Position numbers and translations under genes: made by a program. This document shows, piece after piece, positions 61,101-64,000 of a stretch of DNA of 64,000 bases (the first letter of the stretch is position 1; each line of letters starts with the position of its first letter). The notes beneath the pieces are model-generated. The model had not been told where the DNA came from, searched no databases, and saw only the letters and a list, made by a program, of their open reading frames with translations. The stretch lies in the NCBI GenBank assembly GCA_033063855.1, contig CP093830.1, positions 7,626,854 through 7,690,853 of the forward strand, written 5' to 3'. The DNA is from Smittia aterrima (lineage: Eukaryota > Arthropoda > Insecta > Diptera > Chironomidae).

Positions 61101-64000
61101 AACGCGAGAAGTAAACAGTGAGATTGTTGGTGTTTGTTTTGTTGTGCTCGACGGTGATTGAAGAATTTACCGTAAGATTGAGTTGCTTTAGATATTTCTC
61201 TTCTCTGTTTTCGGCTGGTGAACTCGTCATGTATGGGAAAGATGTGCGATAAATATTTTCTATTCATAAATGGTCCCAGGGAGCCGAGAGAGGCAATAAA
61301 AGTTTTCGAAAGACGCAAGGCGAAACTTCAGACAAACATCTGTCTTGACTGGGTGAATCATGCTGACGGGGAAAGTTTATTAGTTGAGTCACTTTTAGTT
61401 GAAAGTTTTTAAAGAACAAAAATTCATTTTTGAAAAGAGAAATTTGATCTCACAAGAAAAATTCTTTTGTGACTTCATCAACGAACAGACCCCAATCACA
61501 TATTCAAAACTTTAATTCAAAAGGAATTCATCAAAAAGCCAGTCATACGTTCAATCTCGTGCAAGTATTTCATCCGCACAATTGAATATATCACACGTTT
61601 AGTCAGTTGATGTCTTTTAATGCCAACCCGTTACACGTTGATCCACAAGATAAACTCTTTTCTGAAAGAAGTCGCAAGAGTTGCCTCCCGAAATGATTTC
61701 GTCGAAATTACTTATGACAAGATCGTAAATTTTTATTCATAAGCCTTTTGGTTTTCGCGTCGCTCCATCTTTTTAATTATGACATTTTCGCTGATGACTT
61801 CGCAGCGATAAGAGAAGCAGAATATTACAAGTGATGGGCTCACTGGAATTTAAATGAATTAAAGATATTTTTGAACGGTGTCCATCAGAGTTTACCGCTC
61901 GATTCACAAGAATTAAAGTAAATCCATCTTGAATGCTTTCAATTTAATTGAATCCTGCATTTGACCTAAAGCGTCTTCGCTCAACCGCGCGTTTGGTTAA
62001 TAAGCGCACAAGTTTATGTAGATTTGCATTAAACATGACTCGGAGACTTGCAAGCGGCGATGCGAGTAAAATTAATAATTGTCAGAAACTCTCATTGAAT
62101 TGGAAAACAGTTCCCTTGAAAGCGAGCAGCCGTAAAAACCAATCAAACGCAATTTAAAAGAATGTAATTTAAGCAGAGATGACTGTAACAGCAGCATCGG
62201 TGCCCGACTGCCATCCACCGTTTAGTAATATTTTACTGAGATGTGACGTAATAATTTTTTTTGAAACCAGAAGCTTTAAAAAATTATAAAGCAATGAAGC
62301 GAAGGAATGTTTCTCTCTCTCATTCAAAGGAGCAGCGATTTGCTGAGAAATCTTCTGCATGAGTTCTCGATGGGAACGAAGCAAGAAAGGAATATTAAAA
62401 TTAATCATTTTGACAAGGTTAAAGGCAGGCGGCTAAAAAAGTGCACTGGAGATTTCTCCTGTCCTTCTCTCCCTCCTCGCGTTCTCCTTCGCTCTCTTGA
62501 TTTATGTTAAAGTTTTTTTAAGGTTCTTTTTCGTTGTCGTTTCCACTGCGTTTCGCCTTCGTCGAACCTCTTCGAAGCCTTGTTGATTAAAGGAAAAATT
62601 ATTGCCGAAATGCAATTTAAATCTGCGCGCTGTTATCCGAGCAATGTCCCAGAAAGGAATGCGAACGCGGGAAGTCTTACTCCGCTCATCGAGAGACATG
62701 ATCGTGATCTTTCTACTGGGTCGCTGCTGTATCAGTTGTGTTTATGACGATGAAAACGATGTTTTAACGAGAAACGATTTCTGCCAGAGTTTATGGATTT
62801 ATGCTGAGCGTTGCGCATTAAACGTTCATGCAACGAGTTCCTTCTCTCCCTCATAATTATTTCTCGAATGCACACTTTCATTTCGAAGAGCGTTTCATTG
62901 CCAAAGAGTCGTAGCAGCAACGTGCCCAGTAGTTCGCCTCTAGAGATGCCAGATCAATTTGTCTTGGCAATTAAAGAGCAACAATTCTTTTAGTCTCTAC
63001 CTCGAATGTAAATTTCTGCAGTCGATTTTCTCTCGCCAAGTCATTAGCAATCAATGAGAATGAACTCTGCTGAGGCCTTTTTAAATCAACAGCGAGTTTA
63101 AAATCAAAAGACAAATATTTAATCGCCGCTTCTTTGTCTCCTCGAACGACTCGCTGCCTGCTTAATATCATTAGGAATCGACATCGATTTGTTAAGACTA
63201 AAGCAAGTAATTGAATTATAATCTCGGGCTAATAGCGTCAGACGATGACTCCGACTCGCGTTGAATGTAATTTTCCAATAAATCTGATTTGTCGATTGAT
63301 TGTGATTTATCGATGGACACAGTCGGGGCTTTAATGTCATTGGCACTGTCGCGCGCTGCGGCAAATAAATGATTTTCGGATGTGACCAGCGAGTGAGTCA
63401 CATTAACCGCAATCACCTTCTCCTTTTGATTATACTCACGAGTGTCATTAGAATCTTTGGAATGAAAAGTGAGGAACGTTTGCTTTCGTGGTGTATTAGC
63501 TTGTTAGACCCCTAGAGCGTAATATTTCTCTGAAAAGTTTCGTGAATTTAAATTATTCCAGCAACTCCGCGAAACTCGCATAGTTATAAATAGTAATCAT
63601 GTTAAAGCTTCTCTCTCTCTCCTGCTCCAGACAATTTCTTCTTATTCTCGCACCATAAAAATGAAATATTGCTCGCGCAAGATAGTTTTATATCAAATCT
63701 CCGCGCGTAAGATGCCTTGCTCCTATAAATTCCCAAGGCTTCACCTCGCTTGCTCGCTGAAGTTGAACAATATTTTCATTCATGATGCACGTTAGGCTGA
63801 TGCAGAATTTACGTGCAAATCAGAAACCAGCATGCGGCAGAATGATTCGTGATTGATATTCAAATTAAAGCTCTGCTGCGTTCGAAGCGGGCAGTCGATA
63901 ATGGGGGCTCGGTGTGAGTTAGAGAAAAGAAGAAAATTGCGATCGAAAAAAAATGTCTTAAAGAAAATGAAGAAACAGAATCGCTCGTAAAAATCAATTT

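Larger units (their letters stand above)
46839..64000. other. Non-coding A+T-rich sequence to the window end
   Basis: No supportable gene. The longest frames (57433-57855 plus, 140 codons; 55251-55670 minus, 139 codons; 56904-57275 minus, 123 codons) lack domains, signal features or splice support. Simple repeats are scattered (48331, 52136). The section could be intergenic or part of a long intron if the ratchet site at 46832 is real. Confidence 0.55.

Overview
The window looks like a mostly non-coding stretch of an insect genome, most likely a fly or midge (Diptera). The only long reading frame encodes a Toll receptor of the insect Toll-2/6/7/8 type. Clean introns found elsewhere are 51-57 bp with GTAAGT/GTGAGT donors. 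The DNA is clearly A+T-rich, and CpG-containing words such as TCGA and GCGA are common, as expected where genome methylation is weak. The species cannot be fixed from sequence alone.

Layout. 1-9048 has no supportable gene. At 9049-9229 there is a possible TATA/initiator promoter with a short first exon. From 9439 to 11763 lies a complete DNA transposon of about 2.3 kb, with 26-bp terminal inverted repeats flanked by TA on each side and extra copies of the end motif just inside both ends. It carries two small, convergent, intron-containing transcription units and no recognisable transposase. Directly beside it (11807-12243, minus) is the remnant of a small broken gene with one clean intron. 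At 20989-21113 there is a GAGA/TATA/initiator promoter with textbook spacing, followed by a very short reading frame. From 26568 to 30440 (minus) lies the single-exon Toll receptor, complete from signal peptide to TIR domain, with an unusually diverged TIR. T-rich runs on the plus strand follow just upstream of it. The remaining 32 kb holds no gene I can support. It does hold two exon-less splice signals (32012-32045 minus; 46814-46838 plus) that could be recursive-splicing sites or untranslated-exon junctions, and a tight cluster of Fox/TCF/Sox-like sites at 40953-40979.

How the parts fit. A cell-surface Toll gene in a wide gene-poor area suggests a developmentally regulated locus whose flanks are regulatory; this is inference. 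The transposon and its neighbouring pseudogene form a separate accessory patch. I find no convincing tRNA, rRNA, small RNA or CRISPR feature.
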